64,000 bases of DNA, from positions 124,001 to 188,000 of the forward strand of contig NW_027480596.1 in the NCBI RefSeq assembly GCF_051401765.1, written 5' to 3'. The position numbers and the translations under genes are program-made. The stretch comes from Calliopsis andreniformis (lineage: Eukaryota; Arthropoda; Insecta; Hymenoptera; Andrenidae). Positions 11,816 to 25,659 of this stretch are shown piece after piece. Under the pieces are notes generated by a model. The model was not told the DNA's origin. It ran no database searches and saw nothing but the letters and a program-made list of their open reading frames with translations. Each line of letters begins with the position of its first letter. Position 1 is the first letter of the stretch.

Positions 11816-14505
11816 CTCATTCTTCATTCCCCAAACCTCAATCCTCATTCCTCTAACCTCAACCCTCAACCCTCGGTCCTCATACTCAATTCTCAATTCT
11901 CAGTCCTCAATCCTCAATCCTCAATCTTCAATCCTCAATGCTCAATCCTCAATCCTCAGTCCTCAGTCCTCAATCCTCAATCCTCAATCCTCCAGCCTCA
12001 ATCCTCAACCGTCAGTCCTCATCCTCCATCCTCATTCCTAAATCCTCAATCCTCAATCTCCAATCCCCAATACTCAATCTTCAATCCTCTATCCACAATC
12101 CTCAATCCACAATCCTCAATCCTCAGGCATCAATACTCAATCTTCAATACTCAATCCTCAATCCTCAATCCTCAATCCTCAATCCTCAATCCTCAACCCT
12201 CAATCCTCATTCCTCAAACCTCAATCCTCAACCCTCAGTCCTCATCCTCAATTCTCAATTCTCAATCCTCAATCCTCAATCCTCAATCTTCAATCCTCAA
12301 TAATCAATCTCCAATCCTAGATCCTCAATCCCCAATCTTCAATCCTTAATCCTCAATCCTCAGTCATAAATCCTCAATCTTCAATACTCAATCGTCAATC
12401 CTCAGTCCTCAATCCTCAATCCTCAATCCACAATCCTCAATATTCAATCCTCAATACTCAACCTTCAATCCTCAATCCTCAATCGACAATCTTCAATCCT
12501 CAATACTCAGTCTTCAATCCTCAATCCTCAATCCCCAATCCTCAATCCTCATTCCTCATTCCCCAAACCTCAATCCTCATTCCTCAAACCTCAATCCTCA
12601 ACCCACAGTCCTCATACTCAATTCTCAATTCTCAATCCTCAATCCTCAATCCTCAGTCCTCAATCCTCAATCCACAATCCTCAATCCTCAATCCTCAATC
12701 CTCAATCCTCAATCCTCAATACTCAATCTGCAATCCTCAATCCTCAATCCTCAATCCTCAATCCTCATTCTTCAATCCTCAATACCCAATCCTCAATCTT
12801 CAATCCTCAATCCTCAATCCTCAATCCTCAATCCTCAATTTCCAATCCTCAATAATCAATCTCCAATCCTAGATCCTCAATCCCCAATCTCCAATACTTA
12901 ATCCTCAATCCTCAATCCTCAACCCTCAATCCTCATTCCTCAAACCTCAATCCTCAAACCTCAGTCCTCATACACAATTCTCAATTCTCAGTCCTCAATC
13001 CTCGATCCTCAATCCACAATCCTCAATCCACAATCCTCAATCCTCAGGCATCAATACTCAATCTTCAATACTCAATCCTCAATCCTTAATCCTCAATTCT
13101 CATTCCTCAACCCTCAATCCTCATTCCTCAAACCTCAATCCCCAACCCTCAGTCCTCATGCTCAATTCTCAATTCTCAATCCTCAATCCTCAATCCTCAA
13201 TCTTCAATCCTCAATAATCAATCTCCAATCCTAGATCCTCAATCCCCAATCTTCAATCCTTAATCCTCAATCCTCAGTCATAAATCCTCAATCTTCAATA
13301 CTCAATCGTCAATCCTCAGTCCTCAATCCTCAATCGTCAATCCACAATCCTCAATATTCAATCCTCAATACTCAACCTTCAATCCTCAATCCTCAATCCT
13401 CAATCCTCAATCCTCATTCTTCAATCCTGAATACCCAATCCTCAATCTTTAACACTCAATCCTCAATCCTCAATTCTCAATCCTCAATCCTCAGTCCTCA
13501 GTCCTCAAACCTCAATCCTCAACCCTCAGCCATCATCCTCAATCCTCAATCCTCGTTCCTCAATCCTCAATACTCAATCCTCAATCCTCAATAGTCAATC
13601 TCCAATCCTAGATCCTCAATCCCCAATACTCAATCCTCAATCATCAATCTTCAATCCTCAATCTTCAATCCTCAATCCTCAGTCCTCAATCCTCAATCCT
13701 CAATCCTCGATCATCAATCCTCAATATTCAACACTCAATACTCAATCCTCAATCCTCAATCCTCAAACCTCAATCTTCAATCCTCAATACTCAATCTTCG
13801 ATTATCAATTCTCAAACCTCAATCCTCAATCCCCAATCCTCAATCTTCAATCCTCAATCCTCAATCCTCAATCCTCAATCCTCAATCATCAAACCTCAAA
13901 CCTCAATCCTCAACCCTCAGCCCTCATCCTCAATCCTCAATCCTGAATCCTCAACCCTCAATAGTCAACCATCAATCCTCAATTCTCAATACTCAATAGA
14001 ATATCCTGAATTCTCAGTATTCGATACTCTAACCTCAATCCTCAACCCTCAGCCCTCATCCTCCACCCTCAATCCTCAATCCTCAAACCTCAATCTTCAA
14101 TCCTCAATACTCAATCTTCGATTCTCAAACCTCAATCTTCAATCCTCAATCCCCAGTCCGCAATCTTCAATCGTCAATCCTGAATCCTCAATCCTCAATC
14201 CTCAATCTGCAATCATCAATCCTCAATCTTCAACACTCAATCCTCAACCGTCAATCCTCAATCTTCAATCCTCAATCCTCAATCCTCAATTCTCAATCCT
14301 CAATCTTCAATCCTCAATACTCAGTCTTCAACCCTCAATCCTCAATCCTCAACCCTCAATCCTCAATCCTCAATCATCAACCCTCAATCTTCAATACTCA
14401 ATCCTCAATCCTCAATCCTCAATCCTCAATCCTCAATACACAGTCTTCAATCCTCAATCCTCAATCCTCAATCCTCAATCCTCAATCCTCAGTCATCAAT
14501 CCTCA
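11816..14505. repeat. 2.69-kb dispersed duplication, copy 2
   Basis: Partner of 1-2,690. Here the right-hand end continues smoothly into domain B1 (CAGTCATCAATCCTCAATC), whereas copy 1 breaks back into A-type sequence. That makes this copy the better candidate for the original context. Near 14,400-14,440 the run before ATACACAGTC is more homogeneous than in copy 1. Confidence 0.9.
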
Positions 14506-14932
14506 ATCTTCAATACTCAATCGTCAATCCTCAGTCCTCAATTCTGAAACCTCAATCCTCGTTCCTCAAACCTCAATCCTCAACCCTCAGTCCTCATCCT
14601 CAGTTCTCAACCCTCAATCCTCAAACCTCAATCTTCAATCCTCAATCTTCAATCCTGAATAATCAATCTCCAATCCTGGATCATCAATCCCCAATCCTCA
14701 ATCCTTAATCCTCAATCTTCAATCCTCAACCCCAGTCCTCAATCTTCAATCCTCAATGCTGAATCCTCAGTCCTCAATCCCCAATCCACAGTCCTCAATC
14801 CTCAATCATCAAACCTCAAACCTCAATCCTCAACCCTCAGCCCTCACCCTCAATCCTCAATCCTGAATCCTCAATCCTCAATCTTCAATCCTCAATACTC
14901 AGTCTTCAATCATCAATCCTCAATCCTCAATC

Positions 14933-15350
14933 CTCGATCCTGAATCATCAACCTTCAATCCTCAATACTCAATCTTCAATCCTCAATACTCAATCCTCAA
15001 TCGTCAATCCTCATTCTTCAATCATCAATACCCAATCCTCAATCCTCAATCCTCAATCCTCCATCCTCAATTCTCAATCCTCAATCCTCAGTCCTCAGTC
15101 CTCAAACCTCAATCCTCAACCCTCAGCCCTCATCCTCAATCCTCGATCCTGAATCATCAACCTTCAATCCTCAATACTCAATCTTCAATCCTCAATACTC
15201 AATCCTCAATCGTCAATCCTCATTCTTCAATCATCAATACCCAATCCTCAATCCTCAATCCTCAATCCTCCATCCTCAATTCTCAATCCTCAATCCTCAG
15301 TCCTCAGTCCTCAAACCTCAATCCTCAACCCTCAGTCCTCATTCTCAATC
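14933..15350. repeat. Tandem pair of 209-bp B modules
   Basis: CTCGATCCTGAATCATCAACC starts at 14,933 and again at 15,142, and the sequence between repeats almost exactly. The unit runs through CATTCTTCAATCATC, CTCCATCCTCAATTC and CCCTCAGCCCTCAT. Related, longer or shorter versions follow at about 15.35-15.95 kb. A 209-bp unit is one base short of 30 heptamers. Confidence 0.85.
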
Positions 15351-16133
15351 CTCAATCCTGAATCCTCAATCCTCAATCTTCAATCGTCAATCCTCAGTTC
15401 TCAATCATCAACCTTCAATCCTCAATACTCAATCTTCAAACATCAATACTCAGTCCACAATCGTCAATTCTCATTCTTCAATCCTCAATACCCAATCCTC
15501 AATCCTCAGTCCTCTATCCTCCATCCTCAATACTCAATCCTCAATCGTCAATCCTCATTCTTCAATCATCAATACCCAATCCTCAATCCTCAATCCTCAA
15601 TCCTCCATCCTCAATTCTCAATCCTCAATCATCAGTCCTCAGTCCTCAAACCTCAATCCTCAACCCTCAGCCCTCATTCTCAATCCTCAATCCTGAATCC
15701 TCAATCCTCAATCTTCAATCCTCAATCCTCAGTTCTCAATCATCAACATTCAATCCTCAATACTCAATCTTCAAACCTCAATACTCAGTCCACAATCGTC
15801 AATTCTCATTCTTCAATCCTCAATACCCAATCCTCAATCCTCAGTCCTCTATCCTCCATCCTCAATTCTCAATCCTCAATCCTCTGTCCTCAGTCCTCAA
15901 ACCTCAAACCTCAACCCTCAGCCCTCATCCTCAATCCTCAATCCTCAATCCTCAATCCTCAATCCTCATTCTTCAATCCTGAACACCCAATCCTCAATCT
16001 TTAACACTCAATCCTCAATCCTCGAATCTCAATCCTCAACCCTCAGTCCTCAGTCCTCAAACCTCAATCCTCAACCCTCAGCCATCATCCTCAATCCTCA
16101 ATCCTCGTTCCTCAATCCTCAATACTCAATCCT

Positions 16134-16598
16134 CAATCCACAATAGTCAATCTCCAATCCTAGATCCTCAATCCCCAATACTCAATCCTCAATCATCAAT
16201 CTTCAATCCTCAATCTTCAATCCTCAATCCTCAATCCTCAATCCTCAATCCTCAATCCTCGATCATCAATCCTCAATATTCAACACTCAATGCTCAATCC
16301 TCAATCTGCAATACTCACTTTTCAATCCTCAATTCTCAATTCTCAATCCTCAATCCTCAATCCTCAATCTTCAATCCTCAATAATCAATCTCCAATCCTA
16401 GATCCTCATTCCCCAATCTTCAATCCTCAATACTCAATCCTCAATCCACAATAGTCAATCTCCAATCCTAGATCATCAATCCCCAATACTCAATCCTCAA
16501 TCATCAATCTTCAATCCTCAATCTTCAATCCTCAATCCTCAATCCTCAATCCTCAATCCTCAATCCTCGATCATCAATCCTCAATATTCAACACTCAA
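16134..16598. repeat. Tandem duplication with 308-bp offset
   Basis: CCACAATAGTCAATCTCC begins near 16,138 and recurs 308 bp (44 heptamers) later; CAATAGTC lies at 16,141 and 16,449. The matched part covers about 16,134-16,290 and 16,442-16,598. Differences include TAGATCCTC against TAGATCATC. Beyond this the second copy has extra heptamers before CACTTTTC (16,316 and 16,693). Confidence 0.8.
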
Positions 16599-16699
16599 TA
16601 CTCAATCCTCAATCCTCAATCCTCAATCCTCAATCATCAATCCTCAATCTTCAATACTTAATCATCAATGCTCAATCCTCAATCTTCAATACTCACTTT

Positions 16700-17250
16700 T
16701 CAATCCTCAATCCTCAATCCTCAGTCCTCAAACCACAATCCTCAATCCTCAAACCTCAATCTTCAGCCGTCAGTCCTCGTCCTCAATCCTCAAACCTCAA
16801 CCCTCAATCCTCAATATTCAATCATCAATACTCAATCTTCAATCCTCAATGCTCTATCCTCAATCCTCAATCCTCAATCCTCAATATTCAAGACACAACC
16901 CTCAGCCATCAATCCTCAATACTCAACCATCAATCCTCAATTCTCAATACTCAATACAATATTCTGAATACTCATGGTTGAATACTCAATCCACAATATT
17001 CAATAATCAAGTCTCAATCCTCAATCTCCAATCCTCAATACTCAATTTCAATCCTCAATCCTCAATTCTCAATCCCCAATACTCAATCCTCAATCCCCAA
17101 TCCTCAATCTTCAATCCTCAACCTCAATCCTCAATCCTCAATCCTCAATCCTCAATATTCAATCCTCAATACTCAATCTTCAATCCTCAATCCTCAATCT
17201 TCAATCCTCAATCCTCAATCTTAAATCCTCAATCCTCAATCCTCAATCCT
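16700..17250. repeat. A-type insert within domain B1
   Basis: This roughly 550-bp segment carries the type-2 b landmark (TACAATATTCTGAATACTC, then CATGGTTG at 16,973) and the flanking words TTCAGCCGTCAGTCC and CAAGACACAACCCTCAGCC. These otherwise belong to the A domains, for example near 7.4-7.8 kb. B-type sequence surrounds it. The G ending CATGGTTG replaces the C found in the other copies. The edges are approximate. Confidence 0.65.
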
Positions 17251-19430
17251 CAATCCTCAATTCTCAATCCTCAATCCTCGTTCCTCAAACCTCAATCCTC
17301 AACACTCCGTCCTCATACTCAATTCTCAATTCTCAATCCTCAAACCTCAATCTTCAATCCTCAATACTCAATCCTCAATCCTCAATAGTCAACCATCAAT
17401 CCTCAATTCTCAATACTCAATAGAATATCCTGAATTCTCAGTATTCGATACTCTAACCTCAATCCTCAACCCTCAGCCCTCATCCTCCACCCTCAATCCT
17501 CAATCCTCAAACCTCAAGCTTCAATCCTCAATACTCAATCTTCGATTCTCAAACCTCAATCCTCAATCCTCAATCCCCAGTCCGCAATCTTCAATCGTCA
17601 ATCCTCAATCCTCAATCCTCAATCCTCAATCTGCAATCATCAATCCTCAATCTTCAACACTCAATCCTCAACCGTCAATCCTCAATCTTCAATCCTCAAT
17701 CCTCAATCCTCAATGCTCAATTCTCAATCCTCAATCTTCAATCCTCAATACTCAGTCTTCAACCCTCAATCCTCTATCCTCAACCCTCAATCCTCAATCC
17801 TCAATCATCAATCCTCAATCTTCAATACTCAATCCTCAATCCTCAATCCTCAATCCTCAATACACAGTCTTCAATCCTCAATACTCAATCCTCAATCCTC
17901 AATCCTCAATCCTCAGTCATCAATCCTCAATCTTCAATACTCAATCGTCAGTCCTCAGTCCTCAATTCTCAATCCTCAATGCTCGTTCCTCAAACCTCAA
18001 TCCTCAACCCTCAGTCCTCATCCTCAGTTCTCAACCCTCAATCCTCAAACCTCAATCTTCAATCCTCAATCTTCAATCCTGAATAATCAATCTCCAATCC
18101 TGGATCATCAATCCCCAATCCTCAATCCTTAATCCTCAATCTTCAATCCTCAACCCCAGTCCTCAATCTTCAATCCTCAATGCTGAATCCTCAGTCCTCA
18201 ATCCCCAATCCACAGTCCTCAATCCTCAATCATCAAACCTCAAACCTCAATCCTCAACCCTCAGCCCTCACCCTCAATCCTCAATCCTGAATCCTCAATC
18301 CTCAATCTTCAATCCTCAATACTCAGTCTTCAATCATCAATCCTCAATCCTCAATCCTCAATCCTCAATCCTCAATCTTCAATCCTCAATACTCAGTCTT
18401 CAATCATCAATCCTCAATTCTCAATCCTCAATCCCCAATCCTCAATCATCAATCCTCAATATTCAGTCATCAACCTTCAATCCTCAATACTCAATCTTCA
18501 ACCCTCAATACTCAATCCTCAATAGTCGACCCTCATTCTTCAATCCTCAATACACAATCCTCAATCCTCAATCCTCAATCCTCCATCCTCAATTCTCAAT
18601 CCTCAATCCTCTGTCCTCAGTCCTCAAACCTCAATCCTCAACCCTCAGCCCTCATCCTCAATCCTCGATCCAGAATCATCAACCTTCAATCCTCAATACT
18701 CAATCTTCAAACCTCAATACTCAGTCCACAATCGTCAATTCTCATTCTTCGATCCTCAATACCCAATCCTCAATCCTCAGTCCTCTATCCTCCATCCTCA
18801 ATTCTCAATCCTCAATCCTCTGTCCTCAGTCCTCAAACCTCAAACCTCAACCCTCAGCCCTCATCCTCAATCCTCAATCCTCAATCCTCAATCCTCAATC
18901 CTCATTCTTCAATCCTGAATACCCAATCCTCAATCTTTAACACTCAATCCTCAATCCTCGATTCTCAATCCTCAACCCTCAGTCCTCAGACCTCAAACCT
19001 CAATCCTCAACCCTCAGCCATCATCCTCAATCCTCAATCCTCGTTCCTCAATCCTCAATACTCAATCCTCAATCCACAATAGTCAATCTCCAATCCTAGA
19101 TCCTCAATCCCCAATACTCAATCCTCAATCATCAATCTTCAATCCTCAATCTTCAATCCTCAATCCTCAATCCTCAATCCTCAATCCTCAATCCTCGATC
19201 ATCAATCCTCAATATTTAACACTCAATACTCAATCCTCAATCCTCAATCCTCAATCCTCAATCATCAATCCTCAATCTTCAATACTTAATCATCAATGCT
19301 CAAACCTCAATCTTCAATACTCACTTTTCAATCCTCAATTCTCAATTCTCAATCCTCAATCCTCAATCCTCAATCTTCAATCCTCAATAATCAATCTCCA
19401 ATCCTAGATCCTCATTCCCCAATCTTCAAT

Positions 19431-22400
19431 CCTTAATACTCAACCTTCAATCCTCAATCCCCAGTCATCAATCTTCAATCCTCAATGCTCAATCCTCAAT
19501 CCTCAATCCTCAGTCCTCAAACCACAATCCTCAATCCTCAAACCTCAATCTTCAGCCGTCAGTCCTCGTCCTCAATCCTCAAACCTCAACCCTCAATCCT
19601 CAATATTCAATCATCAATGCTCAATCTTCAATCCTCAATGCTCTATCCTCAATCCTCAATCCTCAATCCTCAATATTCAAGACACAACCCTCAGCCATCA
19701 ATCTTCAATACTCAACCATCAATCCTCAATTCTCAATACTCAATACAATATTCTGAATACTCATGGTTCAATACTCAATCCACAATATTCAATAATCAAG
19801 TCTCAATCCTCAATCTCCAATCCTCAATACTCAATTTCAATCCTCAATCCTCAATTCTCAATCCCCAATACTCAATCCTCAATCCCCAATCCTCAATCTT
19901 CAATCCTCAACCTCAATCCTCAATCCTCAATCCTCAATCCTCAATATTCAATCCTCAATACTCAATCTTCAATCCTCAATCCTCAATCTTCAATCCTCAA
20001 TCCTCAATCTTCAATCCTCAATCCTCAATCCTCAATCCTCAATCCTCAATACTCAATCTGCAATCGTCAATACTCAATCCTCAATCCTCAATCCTCATTC
20101 TTCAATCCTCAATACCCAATCTTCAATCTTCAATCCTCAATCCTCAATCCCCAATTCTCAATCCTCAATCCTCAATCCTCAGACCTCAAACATCAATATT
20201 CAACCCTCAGTCCTCGTCCACTATCCACAACCATCAATCCTCAATCCTCAACCTTCAATCATCAATATTCAATCTTCAATCCTCAATCCTCAATCCTCAA
20301 TCCTGAATCCACAATCCTCAATCTTCAACCCTCAATCCTCAATCCTCAATCCTCAATCCTCAATCCTCAATACTCAATCTTCAATCCCCAATCCTCAATC
20401 CTCAATCCTCAATCCTCAATCCACAATCCTCAATCTTCAATCCTCAATCCTCAATCCTCAATCCTCAATCCTCAATCTTCAATCCTCAATCCCCAGTCAT
20501 CAATCTTCAATCCTCAATAATAAATCTCCAATCCTAGATCCTCAATCCCCAATCTTCAATCCTTAATCCTCAATCCTCAATCCTCAATCCTCAATCCTCA
20601 ATCCTCAATATTCAATCCTCAATACTCGATCCTCAATCCTCAATCCTCAATCCTCAACCAACAATCCTCAATCTTCAATACTCAATCCTCAATTCTCAAT
20701 CCTCAATCCTCAATACTCAACCTTCAATCCTCAATCCTCAATCGTCAATCTTCAATCCTCAATACTCAGTCTTCAATCCTCAATCCTCAATCCTCAATCC
20801 TCAATCCTCATTCCTCATTCCCCAAACCTCAATCCTCATTCCTCAAACCTCAATCCTCAACCCTCGGTACTCATACTCAATTCTCAATTCTCAGTCCTCA
20901 ATCCTTAATCCTCAATCTTCAATTCTCAATGCTCAATCCTCAATCCTCAATCCTCAGTCCTCAATCCTCAATCCTCAATCCTCCAACCTCAATCCTCAAC
21001 CGTCAGTCCTCATCCTCCATCCTCATTCCTAAATCCTCAATCCTCAATCTTCAATCCCCAATACTCAATCTTCAATCCTCAATCCACAATCCTCAATCCA
21101 CAACCCTCAATCATCAGGCATCAATACTCAATCTTCAATACTCAATCCTCAATCCTCAATCCTCAATCCTCAATCCTCAATCCTCAACCCTCAATCCTCA
21201 TTCCTCAAACCTCAATCCTCAACCCTCAGCCCTCATCCTCAATTCTCAATTCTCAATCCTCAATCCTCAATCCTCAATCTTCAATCCTCAATAATCAATC
21301 TCCAATCCTAGATCCTCAATCCCCAATCTTCAATCCTTAATCCTCAATCCTCAGTCATAAATTCTCAATCTTCAATACTCAATCGTCAATCCTCAGTCCT
21401 CAATCCTCAATCCTCAATCCACAATCCTCAATATTCAATCCTCAATACTCAACCTTCAATCCTCAATTCTCAATCGTCAATCTTCAATCCTCAATACTCA
21501 GTCTTCAATCCTCAATCCTCAATCCTCAATCCTCAATCCTCATTCCTCATTCCCCAAACTTCAATCCTCATTCCTCAAACCTCAATCCTCAACCCACAGT
21601 CCTCAAACTCAATTCTCAATTCTCAATCCTCAATCCTCAATCCTCAGTCCTCAATCCTCAATCCACAATCCTCAATCCTCAATCCTCAATCCTCAATCTG
21701 CAATCCTCAATCCTCAATCCTCAATCTTCAATCCTCATTCTTCAATCCTCAATACCCAATCCTCAATCTTCAATCCTCAATCCTCAATCCTCAATTCTCA
21801 ATCCTCAATCCTCAATCCTCAGACCTCAAACATCAATGTTCAACCCTCAGTCCTCGTCCTCTATCCACAAACATCAATCCTCAATCCTCAATCTTCAATC
21901 ATCAATATTCAATCTTCAATCCCCAATCCCCCAATCCTCAATCCTCAATCCTCAATCCTCAATCCTCAATCCTCAAACCTCAATCTTCAATCCTCAATAC
22001 TCATTCTTCAATCCACAATCCTCAATTCTCAATCCTCAAGCCTCAATGTTCAATCCTCAATACTCAATCTTCAATCCTCAATCCTCAATCCTCAATCCTC
22101 AATCCTCATTCTTCAATCCTCAATACCCAATCCTCAATCTTCAATCCTCAATCCTCAACTCTCAATCCTCAATCCTCAATCCTCAGACCACACACATCAA
22201 TACTCAACCCTCAGTCCTCGTCCTCAATCCACAACCCTCAATCCTCAATCCTCAATCATCAATCATCAATATTCAATCTTCAGTCCTCAATCCTCAATCC
22301 TCAATCCTCAATCCTCAATGTTCAATCCGAAATACCCAATCCTCAATCTTCAATCCTCAATCCTCAATCCTCAATCCTCAACCCTCAATACTCAATCCTC

Positions 22401-22950
22401 AATTCTCAGTCCTCAAACCTCTATCCTGAATCCACAGTCCTCAATCTTCAATCCTCAATCATCAGTCCTCAATTCTCAATGCTCAATCCTCAGTCCTCAT
22501 TCCTCAAACCTCAATCCTCAACCCTCAGTCCTCATCCTCATTTCTCAATTCTCAATACTCAATCCTCAATACTCAATCTTCAATCCTCAATAATCAATCT
22601 CCAATCCTAGATACTCTATCCCCAATCTTCAATCCTTAATACTCAATCTTCAATCCTCAGTCCCCAGTCATCAATCTTCAATCCTCAATGCTCAATCCTC
22701 AATACTCAATCCTCAATCCTCAATCCTCAATCCTCAATCCTCAATCCTCAATCCTCAGTCCTCATTCCTCAAACCTCAATCCTCAACCCTCAGTCCTCAT
22801 CCTCATTTCTCAATTCTCAATACTCAATCCTCAATACTCAATCTTCAATCCTCAATAATCAATCTCCAATCCTAGATCCTCAATCCCCAATCTTCAATCC
22901 TTAATACTCAATCTTCAATCCTCAGTCCCCAGTCATCAATCTTCAATCCT
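19431..22950. repeat. Satellite domain A2 (family A)
   Basis: Family A words return: a type-2 b landmark (CATGG at 19,762), TCCTAGATCC blocks, CAGTCATAAATTC near 21,353, and the CTCGGTACTC variant of the CTCGGTCCTC unit near 20,865. The segment 20,807-21,570 is a relative of 1-760. Near 22.45-22.95 kb a block of about 240 bp containing TCATCCTCATTTCTC is repeated in tandem. No genes or unique sequence are visible. Confidence 0.7.
20807..21570. repeat. CTCGGTCCTC unit, diverged copy
   Basis: Relative of 1-760. Copies start at about 1, 11,816, 20,807, 47,122, 59,392 and 63,235. The marker word CTCGGTCCTC reads CTCGGTACTC here, and CCTCCAGCCTC reads CCTCCAACCTC, so this is one of the more diverged members. 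The copy at 59,392 is joined to other sequence after about 59,785. Confidence 0.8.
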
Positions 22951-24129
22951 CAATGCTCAATCCTCAATACTCAATCCTCAATCCTCAATCCTCAACCCTC
23001 AGTCCTCATCCTCATTTCTCAATCCTCAATCCTGAATCCTCAATCCTCAACCTTCAATCCTCAATACTCAGTCTTCAATCATCAATCCTCAATCCTCAAT
23101 CCTCAATCCTCAATCCTCAATCTTCAATCCTCAATACTCAGTCCTCAATCATCAATCCTCAATCCTCAATCCTCAATCCTCAATCCTCAATCATAAATCC
23201 TCAATATACAATCATCAACCTTCAGTCCTCAATACTCAATCTTCAATCCTCAATACTCAAACCTCAATCGTCAATCCTCATTCTTCAATCCTCAATACAC
23301 AATCCTCAATCCTCAAACCTTAATCCTCCATCCTCAATTCTCAATCCTCAATCCTCTGTCCTCAGTCCTCAAACCTCAATACTCAACCCTCAGCCCTCAT
23401 CCTCAATCCTCAATCCTGAATCATCAACTTTCAATCCTCAATACTCAATCTTCAATCCTCAATACACAATCCTCAATCGTCAACACTCATTCTTCAATCA
23501 TCAATACCCAATCCTCAATCCTCAATCCTCAATCCTCCATCCTCAATTCTCAATCCTCAATTCTCAGTCCTCAGTCCTCAAATCTCAATCCTCAACCCTC
23601 AGCCCTCATTCTCAATCCTCAATCCTGAATCCTCAATCCTCAATCTTCAATCCTCAATCCTCAGTTCTCAATCATCAATCCTCAATCCTCAATCCTCAAT
23701 CCTCAATCCTCAATCATCAATCCTCAATCCTCAATCATCAACCTTCAATCCTAAATACTCAATCTTCAAACCTCAATACTCAATCCACAATCGTCAATTC
23801 TCATTCTTCAATCCTCAATACACATTCCTCAATCCTCAATCCTCTATCCTCCATCCTCAATTCTCAATCCTCAATCCTCTGTCCTCAGTCCTCAAACCTC
23901 AAACCTCAACCCTCAGCCCTCATCCTCAATCCTCAATCCTCAATAATCAATCCTCAATCCTCATTCTTCAATCCTGAATACCCAATCCTCAATCTTTAAC
24001 ACTCAATCCTCTATCCTCAATTCTCAATCCTCAATCCTCAGTCCTCAGTCCTCAAACCTCAATCCTCAACCCTCAGCCATCATCCACAATCCTCAATCCT
24101 CGTTCCTCAATCCTCAATACTCAATCCTC

Positions 24130-25020
24130 AATCCTCAATAGTCAATCTCCAATCCTAGATCCTCAATCCCCAATACTCAATCCTCAATCATCAATCTTCA
24201 ATCCTCAATCTTCAATCCTCAATCCTCAATCCTCAATCCTCAATCCTCAATCATCAATCCTCGATCTTCAATACTTAATCATCAATGCTCAATCCTCAAT
24301 CTTCAATACTCACTTTTCAATCCTCAATCCTCAATCCTCAAACCTCAATCTTCAATCCTCAATACTCAATCTTCGATTATCAACTCTCAAACCTCAATCC
24401 TCAATCCCCAATCCTCAATCTTCAATCCTCAATCCTCAATCCTCAGTCCTCAATCCTCAATCCTCAATCATCAATACTCAATCTTCAATCCTCCATCCTC
24501 AATCCTCAATCCTCAATCCTCAGTCATGAATACTCAATCTTCAATACTCAATCCTCAATCCTCAATCCTCAATCCTCAATCCTCAGTCCTCAATCCTCAT
24601 TCCTCAAAGCTCAATCCTCAACCCTCAGTCCTCACCCTCAATTCTCAATTATCAGTCCTCAATCCTCAATCCTCAATCTTCAATCCTGAATAATCATTCT
24701 CCAATCCTGGATCCTCAATCCCCAATCCTCAATCCTTAATCCTCAATCTTCAATCCACAATCCCCAGTCCTCAATCTTCAATCCTCAATGCTGAATCCTC
24801 AGTCCTCAATCCCCAATCCTCAGTCCTCAATCCTCAATCATCAAACCTCAAACCTCAATCCTCAACCCTCAGCCCTCATCCTCAATCCTCAATCCTGAAT
24901 CCTCAATCCTCAATCTTAAATCCTCAATACTCAGTCTTCAATCATCAATCCTCAATCCTCAATCCTCAATCCTCAATCCTCAATCTTCAATCCTCAATAC
25001 TCAGTCTTCAATCATCAATC
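24130..25020. repeat. B2 dispersed duplication, copy 1
   Basis: Aligns with 32,252-33,212. The offset is 8,122 at TCCTAGAT (24,153 and 32,275) and 8,192 from about 24,285 on (ATGCTGAATCC at 24,788 and 32,980), so copy 2 has 70 bp, ten heptamers, more. Shared rare words include CACTTTTCAATCC, CTTCGATTATC and AATACTTAATCATC. Confidence 0.8.
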
Positions 25021-25659
25021 CTCAATCCTCAATCCTCAATCCTCAATCCTCAATCATCAATCCTCAATATTCAATCATCAACCTTCAATCCTCAATACTC
25101 AATCTTCAATCCTCAATACTCGAACCTCAATCGTCAATCCTCATTCTTCAATCCTCAATACACAATCCTCAATCCTCAATCCTCAATCCTCCATCCTCAA
25201 TTCTCAATCCTCAATCCTCTGTCCTCAGTCCTCAAACCTCAATCCTCAACCCGCAGCCCTCATTATCAATCCTCAATCCTGAATCATTAACCTTCAATCC
25301 TCAATACTCAATCTTCAATCCTCAATACTCAATCCTCAATCGTCAATCCTCATTCTTCAATCATCAATACCCAATCGTCAATCCTCAATCCTCAATCCTT
25401 CATCCTCAGTTCTCAATCCTCAATCCTCAGTCCTCAGTCCTCAAATCTCAATCCTCAACCCTCACCCCTCATTCTCAATCCTCAATCCTGAATCCTCAAT
25501 CCTCAATCTTCAATCATCAATCCTCAGTCCTCAATCATCAATCCTCAATCCTCAATCCTCAATCATCAATCCTCAATCCTCAATCATCAACCTTCAATCC
25601 TCAATACTCAATCTTCAAACCTCAATGCTCAATCCACAATCGTCAATTCTCATTCTTCA

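Larger units (their letters stand above)
1..14505. repeat. Satellite domain A1 (family A, with B-type segments)
   Basis: Family A blocks dominate. They show the run AATAATCAATCTCC followed by TCCTAGATCC, the variant CAGTCATAAATCC, and six type-2 landmarks (CATGG at 3192, 4036, 6946, 7628, 10020, 10702). B-type sequence, with a type-1 landmark and CTTTAACACTC, occurs near 1.6-2.7 kb and again near 13.4-14.5 kb, both inside the same duplicated 2.69-kb segment. The middle of the domain is a 3.3-kb tandem duplication. No coding content is supported. Confidence 0.75.
14506..19430. repeat. Satellite domain B1 (family B with an A-type insert)
   Basis: From about 14.5 kb the array switches to family B blocks: TCCTGGATCATC (about 14,675 and 18,098), ATGCTGAATCC, CTCCATCCTCAATTC and CTCTGTCCTCAGTCC. 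One type-1 landmark lies at 17,421 and CTTTAACACTC copies at 15,999 and 18,934. The segment near 16,700-17,250 is A-type and carries a type-2 landmark (CATGG at 16,973). Short B-type modules of about 0.2-0.34 kb repeat several times at 14.9-15.9 kb. Nothing gene-like is present. Confidence 0.7.

Noticed and set aside
22953..23999. Open frame of 348 codons in domain B2
   Set aside because: It consists of the same heptapeptide cycle with substitutions that follow the satellite variants. It ends in the CTTTAACAC module, where the stop is a recurrent satellite variant.
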